Shown here one piece after another: positions 1-8,277 of a stretch of 64,000 bases of DNA (position 1 is its first letter; each line of letters starts with the position of its first letter). The notes beneath the pieces are model-generated. The model had not been told where the DNA came from and did no database searches. It worked only from the letters and a program-made list of their open reading frames with translations. Position numbers and translations under genes: made by a program. Source of the DNA: Sphingobacteriales bacterium 46-32 (lineage in GTDB: Bacteria; Bacteroidota; Bacteroidia; Chitinophagales; Chitinophagaceae); assembly GCA_001898485.1 (NCBI GenBank), contig MKTY01000019.1:558001-622000 (forward strand), written 5' to 3'.

Positions 1-82
1 GATATAATTCTTCAAACGCTTCTGTGTCGCTCATTAAAAGCCGGTCGGTGAGGACCTGATCTGGTAAATAACTCCTGCTCAT
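1..82 (-). CDS. ECF RNA polymerase sigma factor, N-terminal fragment
   Basis: Only the first 27 codons lie in the window; the rest is beyond base 1. The translation runs MSRSYLPDQVLTD, then RLLMSDTEAFEELY. The L-x-x-x-D-x-x-A-F-E-E-L-Y pattern is the usual opening of region 2 in Bacteroidota ECF sigma-70 factors, which direct RNA polymerase to a small regulon, often under an anti-sigma factor. The ATG at 80-82 is the only sensible start. No Shine-Dalgarno sequence is visible upstream. The assignment rests on one short motif, so it is likely but not secure; the partner anti-sigma gene, if any, lies outside the window. Confidence 0.6.
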   Translation of the reverse strand, partial: MSRSYLPDQVLTDRLLMSDTEAFEELY

Positions 83-393
83 GGGTACAATTTTCAGTTA
101 ACACAATTCAATAGGAGATTGGAGCTGTTTTGTCGCAGGAAATTGGCTAATAGGTGGTATTTATCCGATTAATTCAGATACTAAAAAACAATAAAAGGAA
201 ATTGGGGTAAGTAGAGGAGATTGGATTAGCCTGCCGCAGGTATTGGACATAGTGCTAATACAGTGCTAAACTAATTCAAGTTGCGGGTGTGTGCAATCTT
301 TTACCCATCTATTTTGTTCACATCGAACTTTTACGATTGGTGGATAAAAAATAAAGAATTGAAAGTAAAAGAGATATAACGAAAAGCAGGTTG
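83..393. other. AT-rich intergenic region without a gene
   Basis: About 310 bases between the minus-strand sigma factor start and the end of the minus-strand DUF481 gene. Possible reading frames here are short, lack family features and run across gene ends. The stretch should hold the sigma-factor promoter on the minus strand, but no clear TAnnTTTG element was found close to the start. No strong terminator hairpin was seen. Confidence 0.5.
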
Positions 394-1143
394 TTAAAAT
401 TCCAATGAAAAACCGCTGATCAGCTGATAAGTAGTTTTTGGAGCGGTGCCGGCAGGCTTTCGATCGTAGAGATAATTCCATTTTATGTAGAGCGAAAAAT
501 GGGTATTTGCTTTCACACGCAGTATCGACTGGTTAAACCAGCGCCGGTCGCTCAGATTATTATAAAGCGGCTGGAAAAAGGTGGTACTGATCAGCTCAAT
601 ATTTTCTGCAGGCAAAAAGGTAAAGGATATATAAGAACTGCTGCGCAGATTATTATGTTTAATAACGGGTTTGATTCGTTCTGTTTCATGCTCATACATC
701 ATAAGAGAAGCTGCATAAAGCCTGAATTTTTTAGCGGATATTAGTTTAAAGCGTGGACCTGTGCCTGTCAGATATCTCGACCTGATCTGGGTGATATGAT
801 TACTTTGTACCTGTGTAAAAGCTTCCCAGCGTAGCCATTTGTTGAGCTTCCTGTTATAGCGCACGTGAGCGAAACTATTGGCCAGGAATTTTTCAGCACC
901 TCCTTTCAAAAAGCCATAATCGCCCAGGATGAGCCAAAGATCCTTTTGGGTTTTGTATTGCAGATGAGCCTCCACGCTAGCGGCGGTAATCTGTTGTGTA
1001 TTCTGCGCAAGCGAAAAAGAAGCCCCACCCGAACCGGCCCAGCCGGTGGTGTCAGATTGAATGCGTGAGCTTTCAATATTCACGATCTGGCTATTGGCAA
1101 TAACAGTGATCAGTAAACCGGAAAATAAAAAAAAAAGACGCAT
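394..1143 (-). CDS. DUF481 family outer-membrane protein
   Basis: A 249-residue secreted protein. The N-terminus MRLFFLFSGLLITVIANSQ is a signal peptide, so the ATG at 1141-1143 is preferred over an in-frame ATG 16 codons earlier that would bury it. The mature part has alternating aromatic beta-strand segments (for example LRWEAFTQVQSN, FRLYAASLMMYEHE, TTFFQPLYNNLSDRRWFNQS) and ends in a phenylalanine (GFSLEF), as outer-membrane barrels do. The pattern fits DUF481, related to the E. coli salt-induced YdiY protein, whose function is unknown. It sits directly downstream of the ABC-F gene on the same strand, with a gap of 56 bases, and may be cotranscribed with it. Confidence 0.65.
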   Translation of the reverse strand: MRLFFLFSGLLITVIANSQIVNIESSRIQSDTTGWAGSGGASFSLAQNTQQITAASVEAHLQYKTQKDLWLILGDYGFLKGGAEKFLANSFAHVRYNRKLNKWLRWEAFTQVQSNHITQIRSRYLTGTGPRFKLISAKKFRLYAASLMMYEHETERIKPVIKHNNLRSSSYISFTFLPAENIELISTTFFQPLYNNLSDRRWFNQSILRVKANTHFSLYIKWNYLYDRKPAGTAPKTTYQLISGFSLEF

Positions 1144-1199
1144 GGCTGAAATGATTGCTGCAAAATAGCAACAGTTATACCGTTCAGCCAATACCCAGT

Positions 1200-3086
1200 T
1201 TATAGTAGTTCACTCAATTCAAGCCAGCGCATTTCTTTTTCGTCGAGCAGTCCTGTCACTTCTCCGATACGTACAGAAAGCTGCTGCAATTCTTCGTATG
1301 GCGCGCTACTGTCATTGAGTCGGGTGGTAATGGTTTCTTTTTCTTTAATTAGGTCAGCGATTTCTTTTTCAAGGGTTTCGAATTCCCTTTTTTCCTTAAA
1401 ACTCATTCGGCGAACGGCTGCAGGTGCAGCAGAAGAAGCCGTATGGCCGGCAGTGTCTGCCTGGGACCGGACAGGAGTATCGGCTCCATTTTCCTGTTCT
1501 TTTTGCCAGATACGGTATTGCGAATAATTGCCGGGAAAATCACGGACTTCACCATTACCTTCAAATACCAGCAGGTGATCTACCAGCCGGTCCATAAAAT
1601 ACCGGTCATGCGATACAATGAGCAGGCATCCCTGAAACTCGCTGAGAAAATTTTCCAGCACACTGAGAGTAGGCAGGTCCAGGTCATTGGTAGGCTCATC
1701 CAGTACCAGGAAGTTTGGATTTCGGAAAAGTATGGAAAGCAGGTGCAACCGCCTCTTCTCACCCCCGCTTAATTTGGAAATATAAGTGTACTGCTTGTCG
1801 GGATCAAAAAGAAACAATTGAAGAAACTGGGCTGCACTTAATGAGCCGCCACTGGCGAGCGGAAAATTTTCGGCAATATTTTTCACATACTCAATCACCC
1901 GCATATCTTCTTTTATCACCAGCCCCTGCTGCGAATAATGTCCAAATACAACGGTATCTCCTATGTTGATTTTTCCACTGTCTGGTGCTTCCAGTTGTTG
2001 CACCATCTGAATAAAAGTAGATTTGCCGGCGCCATTTTTTCCTACAATACCCACCCGTTCGCCTTTTGAAAAAGTATAATCAAAGCCCTTTAGAATAATT
2101 TTATCTCCGTATTGCTTGTACACTTTTTTCATCTCTACTACCTTACCACCCAGGCGACTCATTTTCATTTGTAGTTCCAGTTGCTCTTCGCCCAGTTGCT
2201 GTTTGGCTTTTTTCTCTACATCATAAAAATTATCCTGCCTGCTTTTTGATTTGGTAGTACGGGCCTTAGGCTGTTTACGCATCCATTCGAGCTCACGCCG
2301 GTAAAGATTGCGGGCCTTGTCAACACTGGCTACTTCCTGTTCCTGCCGGGCAGCTTTTTTCTCCAGGTAGTTTTCATAATCTCCTTTGTAAACATAGAGG
2401 TTGCTTCGGTCCATTTCCCAGATTTCATCACACACTGTTTCCAGGAAATAACGATCATGCGATACCAGCAGCAGAGTTACATTTTCTTTATCCAGGTAGT
2501 GTTCCAGCCATTCCACCATTTCCACATCAAGATGGTTGGTAGGCTCATCCATGATTAAGAGAACATGTTTGTGTTCGAATCCGATGTCAATCAGCGTTTT
2601 TGCGAGTGCCACACGTTTGCGCTGCCCACCGCTTAGCGTACCCACCGTTTGCTGCAACTGATGAATGTTGAGTTTGCCAAGAATCTGTTTCACCTTGGCA
2701 TCAAAATCCCAGGCCCCGAGTTCATCCATCTTTACAATGGCGGCTGTAAGCTGTTCCATATTATCGTCTTCGGTGGCCTGTTCATATTCACGAATAGCTT
2801 TGATAACCGGGTGATTATGGAAAAAAATATTATCCAAAACAGAGCGGTGCTCTTCAAATACGGGGTCCTGTTCAAAGAGCACCACATCTACATCTTTATT
2901 GATCCACACTTTACCCTCATCGGCAGTCTCCCTGCCCGCCAGGATCTTCATAAGGGTCGATTTGCCCGAGCCATTGCGGGCTACGAGGGCTATTTTGTCG
3001 CCTTCGGAGATATGAAAGGAAATATTGCTGAAAAGCGGTTGAATACCATAGCTCTTGGTCAGATTCTCGACAGATACATAATGCAT
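1200..3086 (-). CDS. uup: ABC-F ATPase, Uup-type
   Basis: A 628-residue soluble protein with two ATP-binding cassettes and no membrane segment, the layout of ABC-F translation/ribosome factors. The first Walker A is RNGSGKST near residue 40, with signature LSGGQRKR near 155. The second Walker A is GKNGAGKST near 350, with signature LSGGEKRR near 440; both Walker B regions read MDEPTNHLD or LDEPTNDLD. The last 70 residues form a charged coiled coil starting MSFKEKREFETLE, the C-terminal domain that distinguishes Uup from EttA or YbiT. In E. coli Uup is linked to ribosome function and transposon excision. The start MHYVSVENLTKSYG is ordinary for the family. A -7 element lies only 4 bases before the ATG. 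Confidence 0.88.
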   Translation of the reverse strand: MHYVSVENLTKSYGIQPLFSNISFHISEGDKIALVARNGSGKSTLMKILAGRETADEGKVWINKDVDVVLFEQDPVFEEHRSVLDNIFFHNHPVIKAIREYEQATEDDNMEQLTAAIVKMDELGAWDFDAKVKQILGKLNIHQLQQTVGTLSGGQRKRVALAKTLIDIGFEHKHVLLIMDEPTNHLDVEMVEWLEHYLDKENVTLLLVSHDRYFLETVCDEIWEMDRSNLYVYKGDYENYLEKKAARQEQEVASVDKARNLYRRELEWMRKQPKARTTKSKSRQDNFYDVEKKAKQQLGEEQLELQMKMSRLGGKVVEMKKVYKQYGDKIILKGFDYTFSKGERVGIVGKNGAGKSTFIQMVQQLEAPDSGKINIGDTVVFGHYSQQGLVIKEDMRVIEYVKNIAENFPLASGGSLSAAQFLQLFLFDPDKQYTYISKLSGGEKRRLHLLSILFRNPNFLVLDEPTNDLDLPTLSVLENFLSEFQGCLLIVSHDRYFMDRLVDHLLVFEGNGEVRDFPGNYSQYRIWQKEQENGADTPVRSQADTAGHTASSAAPAAVRRMSFKEKREFETLEKEIADLIKEKETITTRLNDSSAPYEELQQLSVRIGEVTGLLDEKEMRWLELSELL

Positions 3087-3090
3087 GGTG

Positions 3091-3098
3091 CAAAGATA
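3091..3098 (-). promoter_or_regulatory. TAnnTTTG -7 element for the ABC-F gene
   Basis: On the minus strand this reads TATCTTTG, a perfect match to the Bacteroidota -7 consensus TAnnTTTG. Only 4 bases separate it from the ATG at 3084-3086, so transcription would start at or next to the start codon. No convincing -33 TTTG was found. Confidence 0.5.
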
Positions 3099-3169
3099 AA
3101 AAGGAATAGTGGTACCTGATGTCAGAACGACTGTGGCATAGTTTTTTAAACAGATATAAAAAATGGCCT

Positions 3170-3730
3170 ATGACAAAGTCAATCATTGAAAGGGTGCAGG
3201 AGCAACTTGGATATCCTCCTTTGCATAAGGTAGACCCTAATACGCAGGAATTGCCGGCAACGGAAACGTCTGATGAAAATGCACGTTTTGCACAGGCGGC
3301 TATACCTTCAGTACTGGCAGGAATTTTTCAGCAATCCCGCTCCGAGGCAGGTGCTGTTGCATTATTGCAGCAGCCAGCCACAGCCAGTTGGACCAATCTG
3401 TTATTTGGCACACAGCGTCGCAGGGTCATGGATGCCATTGCCCAATACGCTGGCAGGCCCGCTGCAGGAATCGAAAACGAACTGGACATAATAGCTCAGG
3501 CTGCCATGAGCGTTCTGCGACCGGGTGCAGATATGGACCATCCGGGACTGGTATTACGCGAAACGCTCAACGCTCAGCGGCATACTATCCTGGTTTATTT
3601 GCCTGCTGCGCTTCATATGGGTGAAATGCTGCGCGATGAATCACTCGATGACCGTACCAATAAAATGGAAGGACCGGTGTCGAACCTTATGCACAGTATT
3701 GAAAACAAGTTGTCGGGAGGAGGTGGTTGA
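3170..3730 (+). CDS. conserved hypothetical cytoplasmic protein
   Basis: A 186-residue protein that I do not recognise. The ATG at 3170 (MTKSIIERVQEQLGY) is preferred; an upstream in-frame start at 3119 adds 17 residues of no obvious character. There is no signal peptide or membrane segment. The middle is alanine-rich and helical (AIPSVLAGIFQQS, SRSEAGAVALLQQ), and the end has MEGPVSNLMHSIENKLSGGGG. The pattern suggests an all-helical protein. It is transcribed divergently from the ABC-F gene and converges on the J-domain gene, whose stop lies 11 bases away. No function is proposed. Confidence 0.6.
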   Translation: MTKSIIERVQEQLGYPPLHKVDPNTQELPATETSDENARFAQAAIPSVLAGIFQQSRSEAGAVALLQQPATASWTNLLFGTQRRRVMDAIAQYAGRPAAGIENELDIIAQAAMSVLRPGADMDHPGLVLRETLNAQRHTILVYLPAALHMGEMLRDESLDDRTNKMEGPVSNLMHSIENKLSGGGG

Positions 3731-3741
3731 AGATACCTGCA

Positions 3742-4386
3742 TCAATGGTCAGATAACAGCACAAAGAGCAGGCAGATAAGCGTGGCAGCAGCGAAAACAA
3801 ACCAGGGCACTCTTTTTTCCCACCAGGCCTGGCGGTGTGTCCGTTGCTGATAACGTAAAATATGCTGGTGCAACTCAGGAGTAGTGGGTACTTGCTGCAA
3901 ATGCTGCAGCCAGGTGATGCTATGCGGATAGGGCAGACGCGATGTAATGCGAAGGCCCGTTAACACTACTTCATTATTGATGGCTGTATCGGTGTTGCTT
4001 TCCAGCAACTCCAGTCCCTGCTCGTCCAGTAACTGCTTCAGCCCATTAAGAAGTGTATAATAATCGGTGCGATGTGTATCGATACGTGCCAGCCGGCGAT
4101 CGGCCTCCAGCAGGTTGCGCAGCAGGTTTGCTGGAGTAGTTGCTTCAGTACTCATTGACTGTCCCTGACTGCGTGCATACCAGCGCTGTTGCAGATAGTT
4201 GGCACGTCTTTCGGGCTGAGTCAGTGTTTCATACGCTTCTTTGATCGCAGCAAAAAGGAGCAGGGATTCGGGATCGCTACCACTCTTGTCGGGGTGATAA
4301 CGTTGAGCGAGACGCCGGTAAGACCGCTTAATATCATCGAGCGAAGCGGCAGGCGATAACTCCAGTATGCTATAGTGATCCTTCAA
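3742..4386 (-). CDS. J-domain membrane protein (DnaJ-like, type III)
   Basis: A 214-residue protein with a J domain at residues 1-65, including the HPD tripeptide at 31-33 (QRYHPDKSG) that stimulates Hsp70 ATPase. There is no Gly/Phe-rich or zinc-finger region, so it is a type III J-protein. A single hydrophobic segment at the C-terminus (FVFAAATLICLLFVLL) would anchor it in the inner membrane with the J domain in the cytoplasm. The start codon is TTG (minus strand of 4384-4386): the J domain begins right there and the only upstream in-frame codons before a stop contain no ATG. It probably recruits DnaK to membrane-associated substrates, which is inference. Confidence 0.8.
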   Translation of the reverse strand: MKDHYSILELSPAASLDDIKRSYRRLAQRYHPDKSGSDPESLLLFAAIKEAYETLTQPERRANYLQQRWYARSQGQSMSTEATTPANLLRNLLEADRRLARIDTHRTDYYTLLNGLKQLLDEQGLELLESNTDTAINNEVVLTGLRITSRLPYPHSITWLQHLQQVPTTPELHQHILRYQQRTHRQAWWEKRVPWFVFAAATLICLLFVLLSDH

Positions 4387-4554
4387 TTCCAGAGCCAGCG
4401 AAGATAATAAAACAGCAGGCTATGACCATTTTTTGGCATTAGTAAGTTTAGCACTTCCCCAGGGTCAAAAAATTTTTTTTTCGTTTTTTTAATAAGATCG
4501 TGATTCGCAATTCGTTATTTTCTGATAACGGGGTCGCGATATTTTCCGCTTTAA

Positions 4555-5406
4555 TTATGTCAGCCACTTTGTAAAAAACTCAAGCGTACGCTGCCAGGCG
4601 AGCCGGGCGGCTGCCTCATTATAACGCGTGGGAGCTGTGTCGTTATGAAACGCATGATTTACTCCTTCGTACATATATAGCTCATAATTTACCTTATTGG
4701 CTTTCAGTGCATCTTCATAATCTTTTATACCTGCGTTGACACGTTCATCCAGTCCGGCATAATGCAATTGAACAGCGGCTTTGATATCTGCGACTTCAGC
4801 AGCTCCTGGCTGCCTTCCGTAAAACGCTACTGCCGCCTTTAAAGAAGGTATCTTTACGGCGAGCGTATTGGCCATGGCACCGCCCCAGCAAAATCCCACA
4901 CAGCCCGCTTTACCATTGTAATCTTTGCGCGAAGGCAGGTAATCAAATACACGAATAAAATTCTGGACACTATCTTCTGCTTTCAGTTCCTGGAATTTCG
5001 CCCGGGCTTCATCTTCATTGGCTGGGGTGCCGCCCAGGGGGGCAAGCGCATTGGGGGCAATAGCCAGATAACCCGCTTTGGCAGCGCGCCGTGTCACATC
5101 TTCAATATGAACGTTCAGTCCTCTGTTTTCGTGAATTACAACCACTGCAGCATATGGTTTTTCGGCTTGCGGTCGTGCCACATAAGCCTGCATTGTGCCA
5201 TTTACGCCCGGATACGAAATACGCTCTGTAAAAAGATCCATATCAGGCGTTACAGCAGCATTGGCAGCATTTACTTCAATCTGGGGTAATACCGCCATTG
5301 CCGCAGCCGTACTTCCGGTTAACAGGATCAGGCGCCGCAGAAATTCCTGCCGGCTCAGCGGCTTGTGGGTATACTCATCGTAGAGGCTGATAATGCGTTG
5401 ATCCAT
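4555..5406 (-). CDS. exported dienelactone hydrolase family protein
   Basis: A 283-residue alpha/beta hydrolase. Residues 18-50 resemble a Tat-like export signal (SRQEFLRRL followed by a hydrophobic, alanine-rich stretch), though the twin arginines are displaced. The nucleophile elbow is GFCWGG with Cys173, typical of dienelactone hydrolases; the likely Asp (YAGLDERVN, near 219) and His (GVNHAFHND, near 250) complete the triad. The oxyanion region reads VVIHENRGLN. The substrate in this organism cannot be told, since no aromatic-degradation genes are nearby. Between this gene and the J-domain gene is a low-complexity A/T tract around 4467-4490. Confidence 0.82.
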   Translation of the reverse strand: MDQRIISLYDEYTHKPLSRQEFLRRLILLTGSTAAAMAVLPQIEVNAANAAVTPDMDLFTERISYPGVNGTMQAYVARPQAEKPYAAVVVIHENRGLNVHIEDVTRRAAKAGYLAIAPNALAPLGGTPANEDEARAKFQELKAEDSVQNFIRVFDYLPSRKDYNGKAGCVGFCWGGAMANTLAVKIPSLKAAVAFYGRQPGAAEVADIKAAVQLHYAGLDERVNAGIKDYEDALKANKVNYELYMYEGVNHAFHNDTAPTRYNEAAARLAWQRTLEFFTKWLT

Positions 5407-5630
5407 ACCAGGGAATTTTAATGTTTCTAAAATTACACACTTTCTATGGGTTTCCGGAAGGGAAACGGGCGGCAGCAGAAGCTTACTACAGCATAACTTT
5501 TTATCAACAGTGCTGTTAACATATTGTATTCACTCTTCCCCGTTTGGTTATTTGCCGTATCTTGCCTGCCTCTCCTTAATCTGCCTCCCCCGTAAAACTT
5601 CTTTTTTTAAAATCAGCCAGGGGGCTTCTT

Positions 5631-6674
5631 ATGAACAAATGGATTTGGCTGCTGACATTTCTCTGTTTGTCAGTAGCAGGTTTGCGGGCGCAGATGCCGG
5701 CTCTGCAGGAGTTGCTGGCTTACCCCGACCAACCTGATAAAAAACTGGAACAAACACTGGCGCGTCTGGGTTTTGCGGCTGTAGACCGTGCCCAGCTGCC
5801 GGATACCGTGTACTATGCATGGAAAAATTCTGCCGACGCCGACAGTGTGAAGGCGATCACAAGAAGTATTTCCAAATGCAGCAGCAATGGTACGATTCTC
5901 TATTTCTACCAGACCACATCTCGGGACGAGTTTGCCCGCTTGCTGGCAGAAGGCGAGCGTATTGGAGTGGCCTGCGCTGAGCCTCCTTCTGTTCAGTCAC
6001 TGCCACTGTTATTGCAATACCAGCAAATGCTCATGCTGGCCTATGTTGATCAGTCGGCCGATATAAAACGCTATACCCTCCGTATCGAAAAGAAACCATT
6101 ACCGGCGGTAAAGCAGTTACAATGGGCAGAGCAGTTATTGCTTTTTGATTCAGATGAGTTGCTGGCAGCTTATTTTGGAAGAGACAAAGTGAAAAAAGAT
6201 CTCTATTATTTTTCTGAGAAAGAAATCAACAGATGTTCCATCCTTTTTCCCAATACTCCCAGGCAGGCTATTTTTATCTGGGAAGATCAGGCTAACCGCA
6301 GGGTAATTGATCAGATCATCATCGGTAGTATGACTACTTCGGGACAGCTGGCTGGTTATGCCGGTGCACTGGACGGTAATACCTGGCAATTCAGAAACGG
6401 TATTGAGTTCAACATGCGCATGGATCAGCTGTTACATATAAATGAAGAAGATATTCAGTTTTATGGCCGCCGGTCTCCTTATTACCTTATGCTGAAACCC
6501 GGCACTAAAGGAAAGGTAGATTTCAGCGGTACCGGCATCGTATTTGACTGTCTTAATTGTGTAGGTGATCCCTTTCTTAATACAGAACTGGTAAGTGGTA
6601 AGGCGGCCGTAACCGAGGGGTTACGTTTGCATGTCAGCCTGGTCATTCTTTGGCCCCCTTCAGGAACCCGTTAA
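5631..6674 (+). CDS. hypothetical secreted protein
   Basis: A 347-residue protein with a clear signal peptide (MNKWIWLLTFLCLSVAGLRAQ). I recognise no domain in the mature part. It has four cysteines, including VFDCLNCVGDP near the end, which might form disulfides. The central region (RQAIFIWEDQANRRVIDQIIIG, in pieces) suggests alternating beta strands. A TATCTTG sequence upstream of the start near 5560 is a possible but imperfect -7 element. It stands alone between a divergent hydrolase gene and the DUF6600 gene. It is probably periplasmic or surface-associated; no function is proposed. Confidence 0.65.
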   Translation: MNKWIWLLTFLCLSVAGLRAQMPALQELLAYPDQPDKKLEQTLARLGFAAVDRAQLPDTVYYAWKNSADADSVKAITRSISKCSSNGTILYFYQTTSRDEFARLLAEGERIGVACAEPPSVQSLPLLLQYQQMLMLAYVDQSADIKRYTLRIEKKPLPAVKQLQWAEQLLLFDSDELLAAYFGRDKVKKDLYYFSEKEINRCSILFPNTPRQAIFIWEDQANRRVIDQIIIGSMTTSGQLAGYAGALDGNTWQFRNGIEFNMRMDQLLHINEEDIQFYGRRSPYYLMLKPGTKGKVDFSGTGIVFDCLNCVGDPFLNTELVSGKAAVTEGLRLHVSLVILWPPSGTR

Positions 6675-6821
6675 TCAGCATATTATCTAAAATTTGGATA
6701 ATGTTTTGCTAACAAAGCCATAAAAGGAGCGGGGCTGCAACCTTCGGGCATAATAATAGCTCATATTTAATGAACGAATGAACGTTGTTTACCGGCATTC
6801 CTAACAATTAAATTGATTAAC

Positions 6822-8213
6822 ATGAACCGCTTTTTTACCTGCACAGCGCTTGCTCTTGCACTGATTGTGGGCGCTGCCTTCAATCAAAAGGCCGTAGCTC
6901 AACCTGGTGTGGGGGTATCAATTACTTATCAGAATTTTTATGATGAGTTAAGTCCTTACGGAGAGTGGATCGATTATCCGGATTATGGTTATGTATGGCG
7001 TCCATCGGGTATTGCCGATTTTCAGCCTTACAGCTCCAATGGTTACTGGGTATGGTCTGACGATTATGAATGGATGTGGGTATCCAACTACAGCTGGGGC
7101 TGGGCGCCTTTTCACTATGGCCGCTGGTTTCAGGATCCTTATTATGGATGGATGTGGGTACCTGGTTATGAGTGGGGACCCGCCTGGGTAGCCTGGCGTG
7201 ACGGAGGTGATTATTATGGATGGGCGCCGCTGCGTCCCGGCATTCAGCTAAGCATCAACTTCTCTATCGGTAGTTATAATCCTCCGATTGATTACTGGTG
7301 TTTTGCTCCCCGTCGCTACATCACTTCGCGCAGCCTGTACAACTACTGTGCTCCCCGCCGGCAAAACATCACCATTATCAACAACACAACGATCATAAAC
7401 AATTATGGTCGCAGAGGAGATAATCGCTGGGTGGCTGGTCCACGCCGCGCGGAAGCCGAACGTTATACCGGTCGTATCAGGTCAGTACGTTTCCGTGAGG
7501 TAAATGAACCCGGCCGCACTCGCTTCCGCAACAATGAGGTTTCCGTATACCGGCCTCAGATAAACCGCGATAATAACCGCAGTTTCGCACCCCGCCAGAG
7601 CGAGCGTTATGATCGAAACAATGCCAATACCCGGATCAACGATAATCGGGGCAACGATCGCCGCAACGACCGGATAATGGACAACCGCAACAACAATCGC
7701 ATAGATCGCCCTGAACGTGATACCCGTATTACTGACAATCGTAACAGCGATCGTCGTAATGACCGGATAAACGATAACCGCAATAACCGCATTGACCGAC
7801 CTGTTCCCGATACACGGGTCAGCGATAATAATGGTAATGATCGCCGCAACGATCGTATAACCGAAAATCGTAACAATCGCTTTGACAGACCCGACAGGAA
7901 TACAAGGGATACACGTACCAACGATAACCGCCAGAATGTACCAGACCGTGTGCGTACCACTCCGCCACGTGAGTTTGGAGGCGGAGACAGAACAGAACGT
8001 GTACGTACACCTCAGCCGGGCAATGATCGCCGTATGGAAAGACAACGCGTTGAAAGAGCACCTTCTGGCGGCGGCCAGGTACGGGAGCAACGCTCTTTTG
8101 AAAACAGACGCGTCGAAAACCGTCCTGCTGAAAACCGCTCACGTGAGTTTCGTGGCGGTGGCCAGGGAAATGGTGGTGGACGCGACAACAGAGGTGGTGG
8201 TCGCCGTGACTAA
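6822..8213 (+). CDS. DUF6600-type secreted protein with Arg/Asp/Asn-rich repeat tail
   Basis: A 463-residue secreted protein. The ATG at 6822 (MNRFFTCTALALALIVG) gives a proper signal peptide; a TTG three codons upstream is less likely. Residues 30-145 carry repeated aromatic motifs such as YGEWIDYPDYGYVW, WGWAPFHYGRW and GWMWVPGYEW, the Trp/Tyr/Gly-rich pattern of DUF6600 proteins, of unknown role at the cell surface. From about residue 272 to 360 there are three tandem copies of a roughly 28-residue unit of the type NDNR-NDRRNDRI-NRIDRP-DTR. The tail is Arg/Gly/Glu-rich. The basic, disordered tail could bind polyanions, which is speculation. A rho-independent terminator follows directly. 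Confidence 0.75.
   Translation: MNRFFTCTALALALIVGAAFNQKAVAQPGVGVSITYQNFYDELSPYGEWIDYPDYGYVWRPSGIADFQPYSSNGYWVWSDDYEWMWVSNYSWGWAPFHYGRWFQDPYYGWMWVPGYEWGPAWVAWRDGGDYYGWAPLRPGIQLSINFSIGSYNPPIDYWCFAPRRYITSRSLYNYCAPRRQNITIINNTTIINNYGRRGDNRWVAGPRRAEAERYTGRIRSVRFREVNEPGRTRFRNNEVSVYRPQINRDNNRSFAPRQSERYDRNNANTRINDNRGNDRRNDRIMDNRNNNRIDRPERDTRITDNRNSDRRNDRINDNRNNRIDRPVPDTRVSDNNGNDRRNDRITENRNNRFDRPDRNTRDTRTNDNRQNVPDRVRTTPPREFGGGDRTERVRTPQPGNDRRMERQRVERAPSGGGQVREQRSFENRRVENRPAENRSREFRGGGQGNGGGRDNRGGGRRD
7638..7900 (+). repeat. tandem coding repeat, about 28 codons x 3
   Basis: Inside the DUF6600 gene. Three successive copies encode NDNRGNDRRNDRIMDNR, TDNRNSDRRNDRINDNR and SDNNGNDRRNDRITENR, each followed by an N-R-F/I-D-R-P motif. 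The copies differ by substitutions, so it is an aged repeat rather than a freshly amplified one. Its composition also leaves long stop-free stretches on the opposite strand. Confidence 0.7.
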
Positions 8214-8238
8214 ATACTGATTTCAATAAATACCTTAC

Positions 8239-8266
8239 AGGGCCGGACATAGTTCCGGCCCTTTTT
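8239..8266 (+). terminator. rho-independent terminator of the DUF6600 gene
   Basis: A perfect 9-bp stem (AGGGCCGGA with TCCGGCCCT) and a 6-base loop, followed by a run of five T. It lies 25 bases after the stop codon and immediately before the ABC exporter gene, so that gene should have its own promoter or depend on read-through. Confidence 0.85.
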
Positions 8267-8277
8267 GTAGTTGGAAA

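Noticed and set aside
4467-4490. Poly-A/poly-T tract as a terminator between the hydrolase and J-domain genes
   Set aside because: No GC-rich stem adjoins it in the correct orientation; treated as low-complexity sequence.
7482-8090. 202-codon open frame on the minus strand inside the DUF6600 gene
   Set aside because: It arises from the repetitive Arg/Asp/Asn codons of the plus-strand gene, has no promoter or signal, and its translation is hydrophobic repeat filler.
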